Below are positions 35,648 through 44,288 of a stretch of 64,000 bases of DNA, piece by piece. The position numbers were made by a program, and so were the translations under genes. Numbering within the stretch: the first letter of the stretch is position 1; the number at the start of each line of letters is the position of its first letter. The notes beneath the pieces were generated by a model. That model saw only the letters and a list, made by a program, of their open reading frames with translations. It was not told where the DNA came from and did not search any database. The stretch is from Burkholderia sp. Bp8963 (GTDB taxonomy: Bacteria; Pseudomonadota; Gammaproteobacteria; Burkholderiales; Burkholderiaceae), in the NCBI RefSeq assembly GCF_003854275.1, contig NZ_QTQP01000026.1, positions 1 to 64,000 of the forward strand, written 5' to 3'.

Positions 35648-36139
35648 TCAGCGCAGCGGCGGCGCCGAAGGCGGGATGGACCAGGCGGCCCAGCCCTGCT
35701 GTTTCGCGCCCGGCGGATGGGCGCCGACCAGCGGCCAGACGAGCGCCTCCTGATAGGTGCGCGCGGAGATCACGCTGTCCTCGTCCGGCTGACCGGCGGG
35801 CAGATACTCCGCCCGCCAGGCGGTGGGCAGCTCGGACCACACGCCGGTGTACCAGGCACTCAGCAAGTTGCGTGTCAGCGCGCCGTAAGCACCGTGCAGC
35901 AAGACGTGCACGGCCTTGTCCTTGTCGGGGCCGGCGTCAGGCACCGCAGTCATCTCCGCCATCCACTCGTCGAAGATCTCGCCGCCGACTTTCGCGACGA
36001 AGAAATCGCACAAGGTTTCGCCGATGCCGGTACCGCGCAGCGTGAACTGCGTGAATTCGAGAATTTTCGAGCTGTTCTTCATGAACGCCGAATGGCGCTG
36101 CATTTCGCGATTGTCCTGCTCGGCATTTTCATTATTCAT
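35648..36139 (-). CDS. Sorbitol-dehydrogenase-like small subunit (FAD-SLDH type)
   Basis: 163 residues. The C-terminal half (LTRNLLSAWYTGVWSELP, TYQEALVWPLVGAHPPG, GWAAWSIPP) resembles the small subunit family of membrane FAD-dependent sorbitol/gluconate dehydrogenases. The family normally has a Tat signal that is not visible here. It is the first gene of the operon and probably pairs with the large GMC subunit 103 bases downstream. ATG at 36139 lies in AT-rich DNA and has only a weak ribosome site. The assignment is moderate, based on pattern. Confidence 0.55.
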   Translation of the reverse strand: MNNENAEQDNREMQRHSAFMKNSSKILEFTQFTLRGTGIGETLCDFFVAKVGGEIFDEWMAEMTAVPDAGPDKDKAVHVLLHGAYGALTRNLLSAWYTGVWSELPTAWRAEYLPAGQPDEDSVISARTYQEALVWPLVGAHPPGAKQQGWAAWSIPPSAPPLR

Positions 36140-36532
36140 TTTTCAATTCGCCCCGAATTGGAATAAATCGGCGGTTCATCCATGAATCCTGAACCGGCCG
36201 CGGACGCAAGACGCCCGCGTGCCGCCGGAACGCGGACGTACCGCCGCCTCCCGCCCTGTCGGACAGGCCAGGCAACGCTCGACTGACTTCATGACGTGGC
36301 GCACCAGCGCGCGCCAGGCAAGAAAGAAAATTGGTCCCCGGAATGCCCTCGTTTCTTACGGCATCTAAATCATTCGATTAACCCCAAACCGTGTGAGGAA
36401 AATATATTCGACGAATTCCGGAAAAGCAAAGGACGGCTGCCGATTGTTTTTTTAATTCAAATCCGGCTTGTCGTTGAAAAACGCTATGGGCGCGAACGGC
36501 GTCGTTTCCGGTCATCCGGGCCGCCTCTGCGG
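36140..36532. other. AT-rich intergenic region between the GMC operon and the TetR gene
   Basis: About 390 bases without a convincing gene. Base composition is clearly more AT-rich than the surroundings between 36360 and 36480. It holds the promoter listed separately and a long leader to the operon's first ATG. No terminator hairpin with a T-run was found for the TetR gene. Confidence 0.4.
36401..36429 (-). promoter_or_regulatory. Candidate sigma-70 promoter of the GMC/ferritin-like operon
   Basis: On the minus strand TTGCTT (36424-36429) and TATATT (36401-36406) are separated by exactly 17 bases. It points at the operon's first gene, with a leader of about 260 bases. Confidence 0.45.
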
Positions 36533-37189
36533 CTACGCGACCGACCGCAGCGTGCCGAGCAGCACCTTCCTGCAGCTCGCGATCACATGCGCTTCCGGAT
36601 CGCGGTAGCCGGTCAGCAGCCACGCCGCGCCGACGTTCGTCATCGCGCCGACGAGCGCAATCCCGATCAGCCGCTGCCCGGCGCGCTCGGCCGCCGTGAC
36701 CGTGTCGCCCGGCGCGCCGATCGCCATGATCAGCTTGCCGAACTCGACGAGCATGCGCTGGTATGTCGCGTCGGTCTCGGCACTCACGCCCATCACTTCG
36801 AGCAGCAGCACGCGCGCCGCGCACGGGTCGCGCAGGAATCCGAAGAACGCAGCGAGCCCCGCGTCGACGCGCGCATCCAGATCCCCGCCGCGCGCGGCCA
36901 CCGCGTGCGCGACCGCGTCGCGCAACTGCTCCGCATGATGCAGGTAGGTGCAGCGCAGCAAATCGTCGGTGCTGTCGAACGCTGCATAGAAATAGCGGTC
37001 GTTGAGCTTCGCTTCCTGACAGATCGACCGCACGGTCGCCTTCCGGAATCCGACCGTGCCGAACACGCGCGTCGCCGCGCGGATCAGCGCATCGCGCCGC
37101 TCCGCCGCACGCACCTCGGGCGCCACGCCACCGTACGAGCGGCCCCGTTTTTCCGTTTCGAGTGCTTTCTCCATTCCGCTATTTGACAT
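36533..37189 (-). CDS. TetR-family regulator of the monooxygenase genes
   Basis: 218 residues. The N-terminal helix-turn-helix is RDALIRAATRVFGTVGFRKATVRSICQEAKLNDRYFYAAFDSTDDLLRCTY, the standard TetR pattern. The ligand domain fills the rest. It is divergent from the Baeyer-Villiger monooxygenase over 90 bases that contain a dyad. It probably represses that gene until a ketone or related ligand binds. The start could also be the second Met (37174). Confidence 0.85.
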   Translation of the reverse strand: MSNSGMEKALETEKRGRSYGGVAPEVRAAERRDALIRAATRVFGTVGFRKATVRSICQEAKLNDRYFYAAFDSTDDLLRCTYLHHAEQLRDAVAHAVAARGGDLDARVDAGLAAFFGFLRDPCAARVLLLEVMGVSAETDATYQRMLVEFGKLIMAIGAPGDTVTAAERAGQRLIGIALVGAMTNVGAAWLLTGYRDPEAHVIASCRKVLLGTLRSVA

Positions 37190-37204
37190 CAGGACACCCG
37201 AAAA

Positions 37205-37235
37205 CTAAAGTGGTGACGGCTAACACCAAAATTAG
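37205..37235. promoter_or_regulatory. Dyad CTAA-TGGTG ... CACCA-TTAG, TetR operator candidate
   Basis: TGGTG (37211-37215) and CACCA (37224-37228) are inverted about an 8-base centre and flanked by CTAA and TTAG, giving an imperfect dyad of about 31 bases in the TetR/monooxygenase intergenic region. Confidence 0.5.
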
Positions 37236-37279
37236 ACGCGCCGCCGGCGCAGCGCAAGCGGACACGGGAGGAACGACGG

Positions 37280-38854
37280 ATGAAGGGGTTTTCCGGCAAG
37301 GTCGCCGCAACCGGTGCACGCCGCGACGGCGCCGAGCTCGACGTGTTGATCGTCGGCGCCGGCCTGTCCGGCATCGGCGCGGCCTATCACCTGAAGCAGC
37401 GCTGCCCGTTCGCGAGCGTCGCGATCCTTGAAGCACGCGATGCGATCGGCGGCACCTGGGATCTGTTCCGCTATCCGGGCATTCGTTCGGATTCCGACAT
37501 GTTCACGCTCGGCTACAGCTTCCGTCCGTGGCACAGCGACAACGCGATCTCGGATGGCCAGACGATCCTCGACTACATCCGCGACACCGCACGCATCTAC
37601 GGAATCGACAAGACGATCCGCTACGGCCACAAGGTCGTTGGTGCGGACTGGGATTCGGCCCGCGCGCGCTGGACGGTGCGCGTCGAATGTACGAACAGCG
37701 GTACGACCGGCAGCACGACCGAGCCGCTCGTGCTGACCTGCCGCTTCCTCTACATGTGCAGCGGCTACTACGACTACGACGCGGGCTACCAGCCAGACTG
37801 GCCCGGCATGGACACGTTCGCGGGCAGCGTCGTGCATCCGCAGCACTGGCCGAAGGACCTGTCGTACGCGAACCGGCGCGTCGTCGTGATCGGCAGCGGC
37901 GCGACCGCGGTGACGCTCGTGCCGTCGATGGCGGGCGCGGCAAAGCACGTGACGATGCTGCAGCGCTCGCCGACCTACATCGTGTCGCTGCCCGCGCGCG
38001 ACAAGATCGCGAACGCGCTGCGCAGCGTGCTGCCGTCGCGGCTCGCGCACCGGCTCGTGCGGATCAAGAACGTGCTGCTGACGATGTATTTCTACAATCT
38101 CGCGCGCCGCAAGCCGGACGCGACGAAGAAGTTCATCATCCGCGCGGCCGGCAAGCAGCTCGGCCCCGGCTTCGACGTCGCGAAGCACCTGACGCCGCGC
38201 TACAAACCGTGGGACCAGCGCCTGTGCCTCGTGCCGAACGGCGACCTGTTCAAGGCGATCCGCGCGGGCCGCGCATCGATCGTCACCGACGAGATCGAGC
38301 GCTTCACGCCGACCGGCCTGCGTTTGAAGAGCGGCCAGCGGCTCGACGCGGACGTGATCGTCACCGCAACCGGGCTGAAGGTGAAGATGCTCGGCGGCGC
38401 GAACGTCACCGTCGACGGCCGCGCGGTCGACCTGTCGGAAACGGTGTCGTACAAGGGGATGATGTACAGCGACGTGCCGAACCTCGCGTCGTCGTTCGGC
38501 TACACGAACGCGTCGTGGACGCTGAAGGCCGAGCTGATCGCGCGCTACGTGTGCCGCCTGCTCAACCACATGCGCGCACACGATTACGACACCTGCGTGC
38601 CGCGCCTCGCGCCCGGCGACCTCGGCAACGTGCCGGCGGTGAACCTCAACTCGGGCTACATTCAACGTGCGGCCGGGATTCTGCCGAAGCAGGGACAGAA
38701 GAAGCCGTGGAAATTCCACCAGAACTACGTGCTGGATCTTGCGTCGCTGAAGTTCAGCCCGCTCGCCGATACGGCGATGCAATTCGAGCGGCGTGCGAAG
38801 CCCGATGCGGCCGCCGCGCAGATCCCGCAACCCGCGCTTGAAACTCGCGCTTGA
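37280..38854 (+). CDS. Flavin-containing Baeyer-Villiger-type monooxygenase
   Basis: 524 residues. Two Rossmann motifs (LIVGAGLSGIGAAYHL for FAD and VVIGSGATAVTL for NADPH) flank FAGSVVHPQHWP, which fits the Baeyer-Villiger fingerprint F-x-G-x3-H-x3-W-P. It inserts oxygen next to a ketone carbonyl, giving an ester or lactone, with NADPH and O2. ATG has GGAGG upstream. A hydrolase follows 30 bases later, which fits cleavage of the ester product. The substrate may be a cyclic or long-chain ketone. The C-terminus (last 25 residues) is low-complexity. Confidence 0.88.
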   Translation: MKGFSGKVAATGARRDGAELDVLIVGAGLSGIGAAYHLKQRCPFASVAILEARDAIGGTWDLFRYPGIRSDSDMFTLGYSFRPWHSDNAISDGQTILDYIRDTARIYGIDKTIRYGHKVVGADWDSARARWTVRVECTNSGTTGSTTEPLVLTCRFLYMCSGYYDYDAGYQPDWPGMDTFAGSVVHPQHWPKDLSYANRRVVVIGSGATAVTLVPSMAGAAKHVTMLQRSPTYIVSLPARDKIANALRSVLPSRLAHRLVRIKNVLLTMYFYNLARRKPDATKKFIIRAAGKQLGPGFDVAKHLTPRYKPWDQRLCLVPNGDLFKAIRAGRASIVTDEIERFTPTGLRLKSGQRLDADVIVTATGLKVKMLGGANVTVDGRAVDLSETVSYKGMMYSDVPNLASSFGYTNASWTLKAELIARYVCRLLNHMRAHDYDTCVPRLAPGDLGNVPAVNLNSGYIQRAAGILPKQGQKKPWKFHQNYVLDLASLKFSPLADTAMQFERRAKPDAAAAQIPQPALETRA

Positions 38855-38884
38855 AACTTGCACTTAAAACTCGATGAGGCCGAC

Positions 38885-39916
38885 ATGAGCCATGCATACC
38901 ATCTGATCCAGCACGTGCTGCTCGGCGTCGTCGCGGTGCTCGCGGCGCTCGCCCTCTTTACCGGGTACATCGCGCGGCGCGTGACGCGCGCGTTCCCGCC
39001 CGAAGGCCGCTTCGTCGATGTCGGCGGCGACCGCATCCATTACGTCGAGTACGGCAGCGGCCCGCCGATCGTGTTCGTCCACGGGCTCGCGGGGCAAATG
39101 CGCAATTTCGCGTACCTGCCGCTGCAGCAGCTCGCGCAACGGCATCGCGTGATCCTGCTCGACCGGCCGGGCGCCGGCCGCTCGGTGCGCGGCGCACGCT
39201 CACAGGCGAACATCTTCGCGCAGGCGCGCATGGTCGCCGGCTTCATCGACGCGCTGCAGCTCGACAAGCCGGTGCTCGTCGGCCATTCGCTCGGCGGCGC
39301 GATCGCGCTCGCGGTCGGCCTCAACCATCGGGAGCACGTGAGCCGCCTCGCGCTGATCGCGCCGCTCACGCACCCGGAAGCCGCGCCGCCGGGGCCGTTC
39401 CGGCCGCTGCTGATCCCGTCTCGGCTCGTACGCCACTTCGTGTCGTGGACCTTCGCGATTCCGCTGACGATCCTGACCGGCCGCAAGGCCGTCACCGCGG
39501 TGTTCGCGCCGGAAGCGGTGCCGCACGATTTTCCGGTCAAGGGCGGCGGGCTGCTCGGGCTGCGGCCGAGCAGTTTCTACGCGACGTCGTCGGACCTGAT
39601 CGCGGTGCCCGAAGACCTGCCCGCGATGGAGCGCCGCTACGCGTCGCTCGCGCTGCCGGTCGACGTGCTGTACGGGCGCAGCGACCGCATCCTGAACTGG
39701 CGCAATCACGGCGAGGCGCTCGCGCAGAAGTCGCCGCGCGTGCGGCTGCGGGTGGTCGACGGCGGCCATATGCTGCCGGTGACGATTCCGGACGTCACGA
39801 CCGAGTGGCTGGCCGACGTCGCGGCGGCGCCGGTCGAGGCCGAAGCACCGGACTTGCCGGACTTGCCGGACATGCCGGCTGCGCCGGTTACGCCGGTCGC
39901 GCACGTCGGGCGCTGA
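38885..39916 (+). CDS. Membrane-anchored alpha/beta hydrolase
   Basis: 343 residues. One N-terminal transmembrane helix (IQHVLLGVVAVLAALALFTGYIA) is followed by an alpha/beta hydrolase domain: oxyanion segment IVFVHGLAGQ, nucleophile VLVGHSLGGAIAL, and a histidine in DGGHMLP near the C-terminus. It probably hydrolyses the ester or lactone from the monooxygenase in the same operon. ATG at 38885 has GAGG upstream. The C-terminal tail contains Pro-Asp-Leu repeats (DLPDLPDMP) of no known function. Confidence 0.82.
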   Translation: MSHAYHLIQHVLLGVVAVLAALALFTGYIARRVTRAFPPEGRFVDVGGDRIHYVEYGSGPPIVFVHGLAGQMRNFAYLPLQQLAQRHRVILLDRPGAGRSVRGARSQANIFAQARMVAGFIDALQLDKPVLVGHSLGGAIALAVGLNHREHVSRLALIAPLTHPEAAPPGPFRPLLIPSRLVRHFVSWTFAIPLTILTGRKAVTAVFAPEAVPHDFPVKGGGLLGLRPSSFYATSSDLIAVPEDLPAMERRYASLALPVDVLYGRSDRILNWRNHGEALAQKSPRVRLRVVDGGHMLPVTIPDVTTEWLADVAAAPVEAEAPDLPDLPDMPAAPVTPVAHVGR

Positions 39917-40062
39917 GGTCGCGCTGAGCGGCGCACGCCGGCTGCGCCCCGAGTTGCCTCCGCGCCGGCCACACCAGTTGCTCACGCCGGGCGCTGAACT
40001 CGCTCCGCGCGGCCCACGCCGGCTGCGGCCCGTCGGGCGCCGCAGCCGGTTTCAAGCCGGCT

Positions 40063-40461
40063 TCAGGCTTCGTCGTCGGGCAGACTCAGGCCCAGCTCGG
40101 CAATCACCTCGCGCGCGCTGCGGAACGCCTCGACCGCAGCCGGCGCACCCGCGTACAGCGCGCTGTGCAGCAGCACCTCGCGAATCTCGACGAGACTCGC
40201 GCCGTTGTTGAGCGCGCCGCGCACGTGCCCCTTCAGCTCGGTGCCGCGGCCGAGCGCGGCCAGCATCGCGCACGTGCAGAGGCTGCGTGTCTTCAAGTCG
40301 ATCCCGTCCCGCTGCCACGTGCTGCCCCACGCGTGTTCGTTCAGCCAGTCCTGCAACGGCCGCGAAAAGCCGTCGAGATCGCGCATCGCGCGTTCGACGA
40401 ACGCCTCGCCCATCACGTCGATGCGACGCGCCTTGCCGTGTTCCCTGTCCTGTTCGCTCAT
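40063..40461 (-). CDS. Carboxymuconolactone decarboxylase family protein
   Basis: 132 residues or so; MSEQDREHGKARR begins at 40461 after AGGA. The domain has TRSLCTCAMLAALGRGTELKGHVRGALNNGASLVEIREVLLHSALYAGAPAAVEAF, the CMD fold with a conserved His. This resembles 4-carboxymuconolactone decarboxylase (PcaC) rather than AhpD, which would carry a CxxC in the equivalent helix. It is a convergent single gene after the hydrolase. Without pca neighbours its substrate is open. Confidence 0.8.
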   Translation of the reverse strand: MSEQDREHGKARRIDVMGEAFVERAMRDLDGFSRPLQDWLNEHAWGSTWQRDGIDLKTRSLCTCAMLAALGRGTELKGHVRGALNNGASLVEIREVLLHSALYAGAPAAVEAFRSAREVIAELGLSLPDDEA

Positions 40462-40916
40462 GTCGGTGTCCTGGTCCTGTGTCGATTCGGGATGTCGCTG
40501 CGGTGGTGTTGCGGGTTGTCTTGCGGGTTGTCTTGCCGGTTGCCGGTCCGCTCGGGTCCGCCCGCGAGCGGGCGCATGCACGCCATGTTCGCGGCGTCAG
40601 GCCGGTTCGTCAAAGACGCCGTTCTCGGTTGGGCGTCAAGCCGGAACGCGCCGGCGCGGGACCACCGGTGCACCGGGTTGCCGGCAATCGCGACACCAGA
40701 CGCCGGTGCTACGTAACGTTTCGTCGGACGTTACGCCTTCTTGCGGGAACATTGCGCCGCACATGATGGGCCCGTTCCGCAAAAGCGCCTTTACTCTGAA
40801 CAATAGGTATCGAACTTCGCGCTTCCCGCATGGAATTGCGAAGCAATTGCACATAATCCTCCATGGCGCGGAAATTGCAGTGTTGGCCCGGACAAATTCC
40901 AATCGTCGAGGCCAAC
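40462..40916. other. Intergenic region upstream of the repeat lipoprotein gene
   Basis: 455 bases with no gene. Three imperfect copies of TTGCGGGTTGTC lie at about 40506-40545. An 8-bp inverted repeat CGTAACGT-N8-ACGTTACG spans 40712-40735, and AATTGC-GAA-GCAATT spans 40834-40848. The last 120 bases are AT-richer and probably carry the lipoprotein promoter. Either inverted repeat could be an operator. Confidence 0.4.
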
Positions 40917-42902
40917 ATGCAAATCTCCTTCACAAAAACAACGCTCTCCCTTGCCATCTCGTCATTACTCGCGCTCTCCGGCTGCGGCTCGGTCGACGGT
41001 CCGACCACGCCCAGCAGCCTCAAGCCGAGCACGTCGGGGACGTCGGGAGCGGTCAGCACATCGGGTACCTCGGGGTCGTCCGGGACTTCCGGCAGTTCGG
41101 GAAGCTCCGGAACGTCGGGGGGCGGTAGTTCAGGGTCTTCGGGGTCTTCGGGGTCTTCGGGGTCTTCGGGGTCTTCGGGTACTTCGGGTACTTCGGGTAC
41201 TTCGGGTACTTCGGGTACTTCGGGTACTTCGGGTACTTCGGGTACTTCGGGTACTTCGGGTACCTCGGGTACTTCGGGTACCTCGGGCACCTCGGGCACG
41301 TCGTCGGGTACGTCGTCGGGTACGTCGTCGGGCACTTCGTCGGGCACTTCGTCGGGCACTTCCTCGGGCACTTCCTCGGGCACTTCCTCGGGTACTTCCT
41401 CGGGTACTTCCTCGGGTACGTCCTCGGGTACGTCCTCGGGTACGTCCTCGGGTACGTCCTCGGGTACGTCGTCGGGTACGTCGTCGGGTACGTCGTCGGG
41501 TACGTCGTCGGGTACGTCGTCGGGTACGTCCTCGGGTACTTCCTCGGGTACGTCGTCCGGCACGTCCTCGGGTACGTCCTCCGGCACCTCTTCTGGCACC
41601 TCGGGCGCCACCCCGCTCGGCAGCATCCTCCAGCAGACCGGCAATCTCGTCACGTCGCTCGGCACGGCCGTCGCGACCGGCGGCGCGCAGGCAGCCGGCG
41701 TGTCGAACAACCCGGCGGCGACCAGCTTGGGCAATGCGGTCACGAGCCTCGGCAACGGCGTGCAGTCGCTCGGCAATGGCGTCGCGGCCGGCCTCGGCTC
41801 GATCGGCGTATCGCCGAATCCGCTCGGCCCGACGCTCACCTCGACCACCGGCCTCCTGAGCGGCGCAGGCGGCGCCGTCAACAACCTCGGCAACGCCGTC
41901 ACGAGCCTCGGCAGCAGCGGCCCGCTGTCGCCGCTCGCTCCGGTGACGACGACGGTCGGCGGCCTCGTCAACACGGTCGGCAACGTGATCAACACCGCGG
42001 CGTCGGGCCTGAACACCACGCTGAGCAACACGCCGATCCAGAACCTGGGCACGCAGGTCGGGACCCTGATCAACCCGATCACGAACACGCTGACGGGCGG
42101 CGCCCAGACGCCCGGCACCACGCAGACCACTGGCACGGCCACGGGCCTCGGCACGCCGGTCGGCAACCTGCTGACCACGATCGGCAACGGTCTCGGCACG
42201 GCCGGCTCGACGGTCGGCAGCTCCACGGGCAACCCGGCAGGCACCGCCGCCGGCAACGTCGTCACGCAGCTCGGCAACACGGTGACGAGCGTCGGCGGCC
42301 TGCTCGGCGGCAATACGGGCAATTCCAGCAGCGGCACGAGTGGTACAAGCGGCACGAGCGGCACCAGCAGCGGCGGTCCGCTCGCGCCGATCACAGGCCT
42401 GCTCGGCTCGCTGGGTTCGCTGGGCGGGACCAGCAGCGGCACGGGTGGCACGGGCGGCACCAGCAGCACTGGCCCGCTCGCACCGGTGACCAACCTGCTC
42501 GGTTCGATCGGCGGCACCAGCGGTACGGGCAGCACCAGCGCCGGCGGCCTGCTCGCGCCCGTGACGAACCTCGTCAATTCGCTGACGCCGCTCGGCGCGA
42601 GCCTCACCGGCTCGGTCACGACGCCGGGCGGCAACGTGACGGGCAACCTGGCCGGCGCGCTGACGAACGGCCCGCTCGGCACGCTCGCCGGTTCGCTGAC
42701 GTCGCCCGCCGGCACGACCGGCGCAGGCACGACGGCAAGCCCGAGCGGCGCGGCCGGCACGGTGACGACACCGTCCGGCAGCAGCACCGTCGCGGGCGCC
42801 CTGACCGGCAGCTCGACCGGCGGCACCGCAGGGGCCACGAACCTGCTCGCGCCGGTGACGAACCTGGTCGGCGGCCTGCTCGGCGGCACCGTCAAGAAGT
42901 AA
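40917..42902 (+). CDS. Ser-Gly-Thr repeat outer-membrane lipoprotein
   Basis: 661 residues. A short signal ends in the lipobox LALSGC (Cys23), so it is a lipoprotein. Residues from about 70 to 230 are perfect GSS, GTS and SGTS repeats with no charged or aromatic residues. The rest is Gly/Thr/Asn/Leu-rich with recurring NLGNAVTSLG and LAPVTNL motifs, like collagen-like or beta-strand repeat surface proteins of Burkholderia. ATG at 40917 has GAGG upstream. A membrane methyltransferase follows at 102 bases. Function is unknown; a surface or adhesin role is inferred. Confidence 0.8.
   Translation: MQISFTKTTLSLAISSLLALSGCGSVDGPTTPSSLKPSTSGTSGAVSTSGTSGSSGTSGSSGSSGTSGGGSSGSSGSSGSSGSSGSSGTSGTSGTSGTSGTSGTSGTSGTSGTSGTSGTSGTSGTSGTSSGTSSGTSSGTSSGTSSGTSSGTSSGTSSGTSSGTSSGTSSGTSSGTSSGTSSGTSSGTSSGTSSGTSSGTSSGTSSGTSSGTSSGTSSGTSSGTSSGTSGATPLGSILQQTGNLVTSLGTAVATGGAQAAGVSNNPAATSLGNAVTSLGNGVQSLGNGVAAGLGSIGVSPNPLGPTLTSTTGLLSGAGGAVNNLGNAVTSLGSSGPLSPLAPVTTTVGGLVNTVGNVINTAASGLNTTLSNTPIQNLGTQVGTLINPITNTLTGGAQTPGTTQTTGTATGLGTPVGNLLTTIGNGLGTAGSTVGSSTGNPAGTAAGNVVTQLGNTVTSVGGLLGGNTGNSSSGTSGTSGTSGTSSGGPLAPITGLLGSLGSLGGTSSGTGGTGGTSSTGPLAPVTNLLGSIGGTSGTGSTSAGGLLAPVTNLVNSLTPLGASLTGSVTTPGGNVTGNLAGALTNGPLGTLAGSLTSPAGTTGAGTTASPSGAAGTVTTPSGSSTVAGALTGSSTGGTAGATNLLAPVTNLVGGLLGGTVKK
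41127..41610 (+). repeat. Tandem 9-base and 12-base repeats encoding GTS and SGTS
   Basis: The unit TCGGGTACT (with GGGTCT variants) repeats at the left, then TCGTCGGGTACG (with CTC and CTT variants) about two dozen times. All units are multiples of three, so length changes keep the frame. Third-base variation is clustered in runs, which suggests recent expansion by slippage or recombination. Confidence 0.9.
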
Positions 42903-43004
42903 TCGACCCGCAGCGCCAGGTGGCCGGCACATAACAAACCCATGCCCGGCCGCCCGCTGGCGCCGCCCGCGCGGCGGCGCCAGCATCATCCATACGAGGA
43001 TCGA

Positions 43005-44288
43005 ATGAACTCCACGCTCGAAGGCGTCGCCACCGTCCAGGATCGGCCGCCCCGCTCCGCCACTCCGTTCCGGGCCGGCCTGCTCGGCATCACCGTGGGC
43101 CTCTTCGCGCTGTGGATCACGCGCGACCAGCCGGGCCTCGACGGCGCCACGCGCGCGGTCATCGCCAGCCTGTCGATCATCGGCACGATCGCGCTGCACG
43201 AACTCCTGATCTCGCGCGTCTACCTGCGCCCGAGCGCCGGCCTGTCGCGGCAGGCCGTGCGGCCGCTCGGCATCGCGCGCGTCGCGGTGCGGCTCGGCGC
43301 GCTCGCATCGATCTATGCGGGCATCGGCATGCTGTATTGGCTCCTGCCCGAATATCACGGCACGTTCTACCTGCCGTTCTGGTCGCTGCTGCGCTCGCTC
43401 GCGCCATACGTGATCGTCGGCGCGCCGTTCTACTTCGCATGGATGGACCGCCATCAGCGCGAAACCGACGACGCGTACCTGCTGTGGGGGCGCTTCCTGT
43501 TCCGCGGCGAGCAGCCCGCGAGCTGGCAGCCCGTGCGCGAGCTGCTCGCCGGCTGGATGGTGAAGGCGTTCTTCCTGCCGCTGATGACCGTCTATCTGTC
43601 GAAGGACGCCGACCATCTGACCGCGTCGCTCGCGAACGCGATGCACGCGCCGATGTCGCTCGCGCTGTTCGTGTTCATGTACGACCTGTCGTTCACGATG
43701 GACCTGATGTTCGGCACCGTCGGCTATCTGTGCACGTTCCGCATCCTCGACAGCCACGTGCGCACCGCCGAGCCGACGACGCTCGGCTGGGTCGCCGCGC
43801 TGCTCTGCTACCAACCGTTCTGGTCACTGATCTCGAGCAACTACATCCACTACGAAGGCTCGATGTTCTGGGACAACTGGCTGATTTCAGTGCCGGCGAT
43901 CCGCGTCGTCTGGGGCGTGACGATCATCGCGCTGCTGCTGTGCTACGCGATGTCGACGATCGCGTTCGGGCTGCGCTTCTCGAACCTGACCAACCGCGGG
44001 ATCATCACGTCGGGCCCGTATCGCTTCACGAAACATCCGGCCTACATCGCGAAGAACCTGTCGTACTGGATGGTCTCGGTGCCGTTCGTCGAGCCGCTCG
44101 GCTGGCAGGTCGCGCTCGCGCACTGCACGGCGCTCGTTGCAGTCAACCTGATCTACTTCCTGCGTGCGAAGACCGAGGAGCGCCACCTGATGCGCGATCC
44201 CGACTATCGCGCGTATGCGGCGTGGATCGCGCAGCATGGATTGTTCGCGAAGCTCAAGGGCCTGGCCGGTTTGCGACAGGCGACCTGA
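43005..44288 (+). CDS. Multi-span membrane protein with C-terminal isoprenylcysteine/phospholipid methyltransferase domain
   Basis: 427 residues with about nine hydrophobic segments. The C-terminal part has NRGIITSGPYRFTKHPAYIAKNLSYWMVSVPF, a run of hydrophobics, then RAKTEERHLMRDPDYRAYAAWI, the pattern of ICMT/PEMT-type integral methyltransferases (G-Y-HP-Y and E-E-R). It would methylate a lipid or prenyl-type substrate with SAM. ATG at 43005 follows CGAGGA. It may be co-transcribed with the repeat lipoprotein and abuts the pmtA remnant, an interesting lipid-methylation grouping. Confidence 0.75.
   Translation: MNSTLEGVATVQDRPPRSATPFRAGLLGITVGLFALWITRDQPGLDGATRAVIASLSIIGTIALHELLISRVYLRPSAGLSRQAVRPLGIARVAVRLGALASIYAGIGMLYWLLPEYHGTFYLPFWSLLRSLAPYVIVGAPFYFAWMDRHQRETDDAYLLWGRFLFRGEQPASWQPVRELLAGWMVKAFFLPLMTVYLSKDADHLTASLANAMHAPMSLALFVFMYDLSFTMDLMFGTVGYLCTFRILDSHVRTAEPTTLGWVAALLCYQPFWSLISSNYIHYEGSMFWDNWLISVPAIRVVWGVTIIALLLCYAMSTIAFGLRFSNLTNRGIITSGPYRFTKHPAYIAKNLSYWMVSVPFVEPLGWQVALAHCTALVAVNLIYFLRAKTEERHLMRDPDYRAYAAWIAQHGLFAKLKGLAGLRQAT

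Noticed and set aside
40831..40850. Sigma-54 promoter before the repeat lipoprotein (TGG ... TTGC)
   Set aside because: The GG-to-GC distance is 17 bases instead of 12.
41127..41610. Possible CRISPR or other spaced array
   Set aside because: The units are contiguous 9- and 12-base codon repeats with no spacers.
41130..43814. Very long minus-strand reading frames (744 and 894 codons) opposite the repeat lipoprotein
   Set aside because: They are mirror frames of the SGT repeats and of GC-rich codons; their products are Pro/Val/Asp or Arg repeats with no domain, and the plus strand has a lipoprotein signal and ribosome site.
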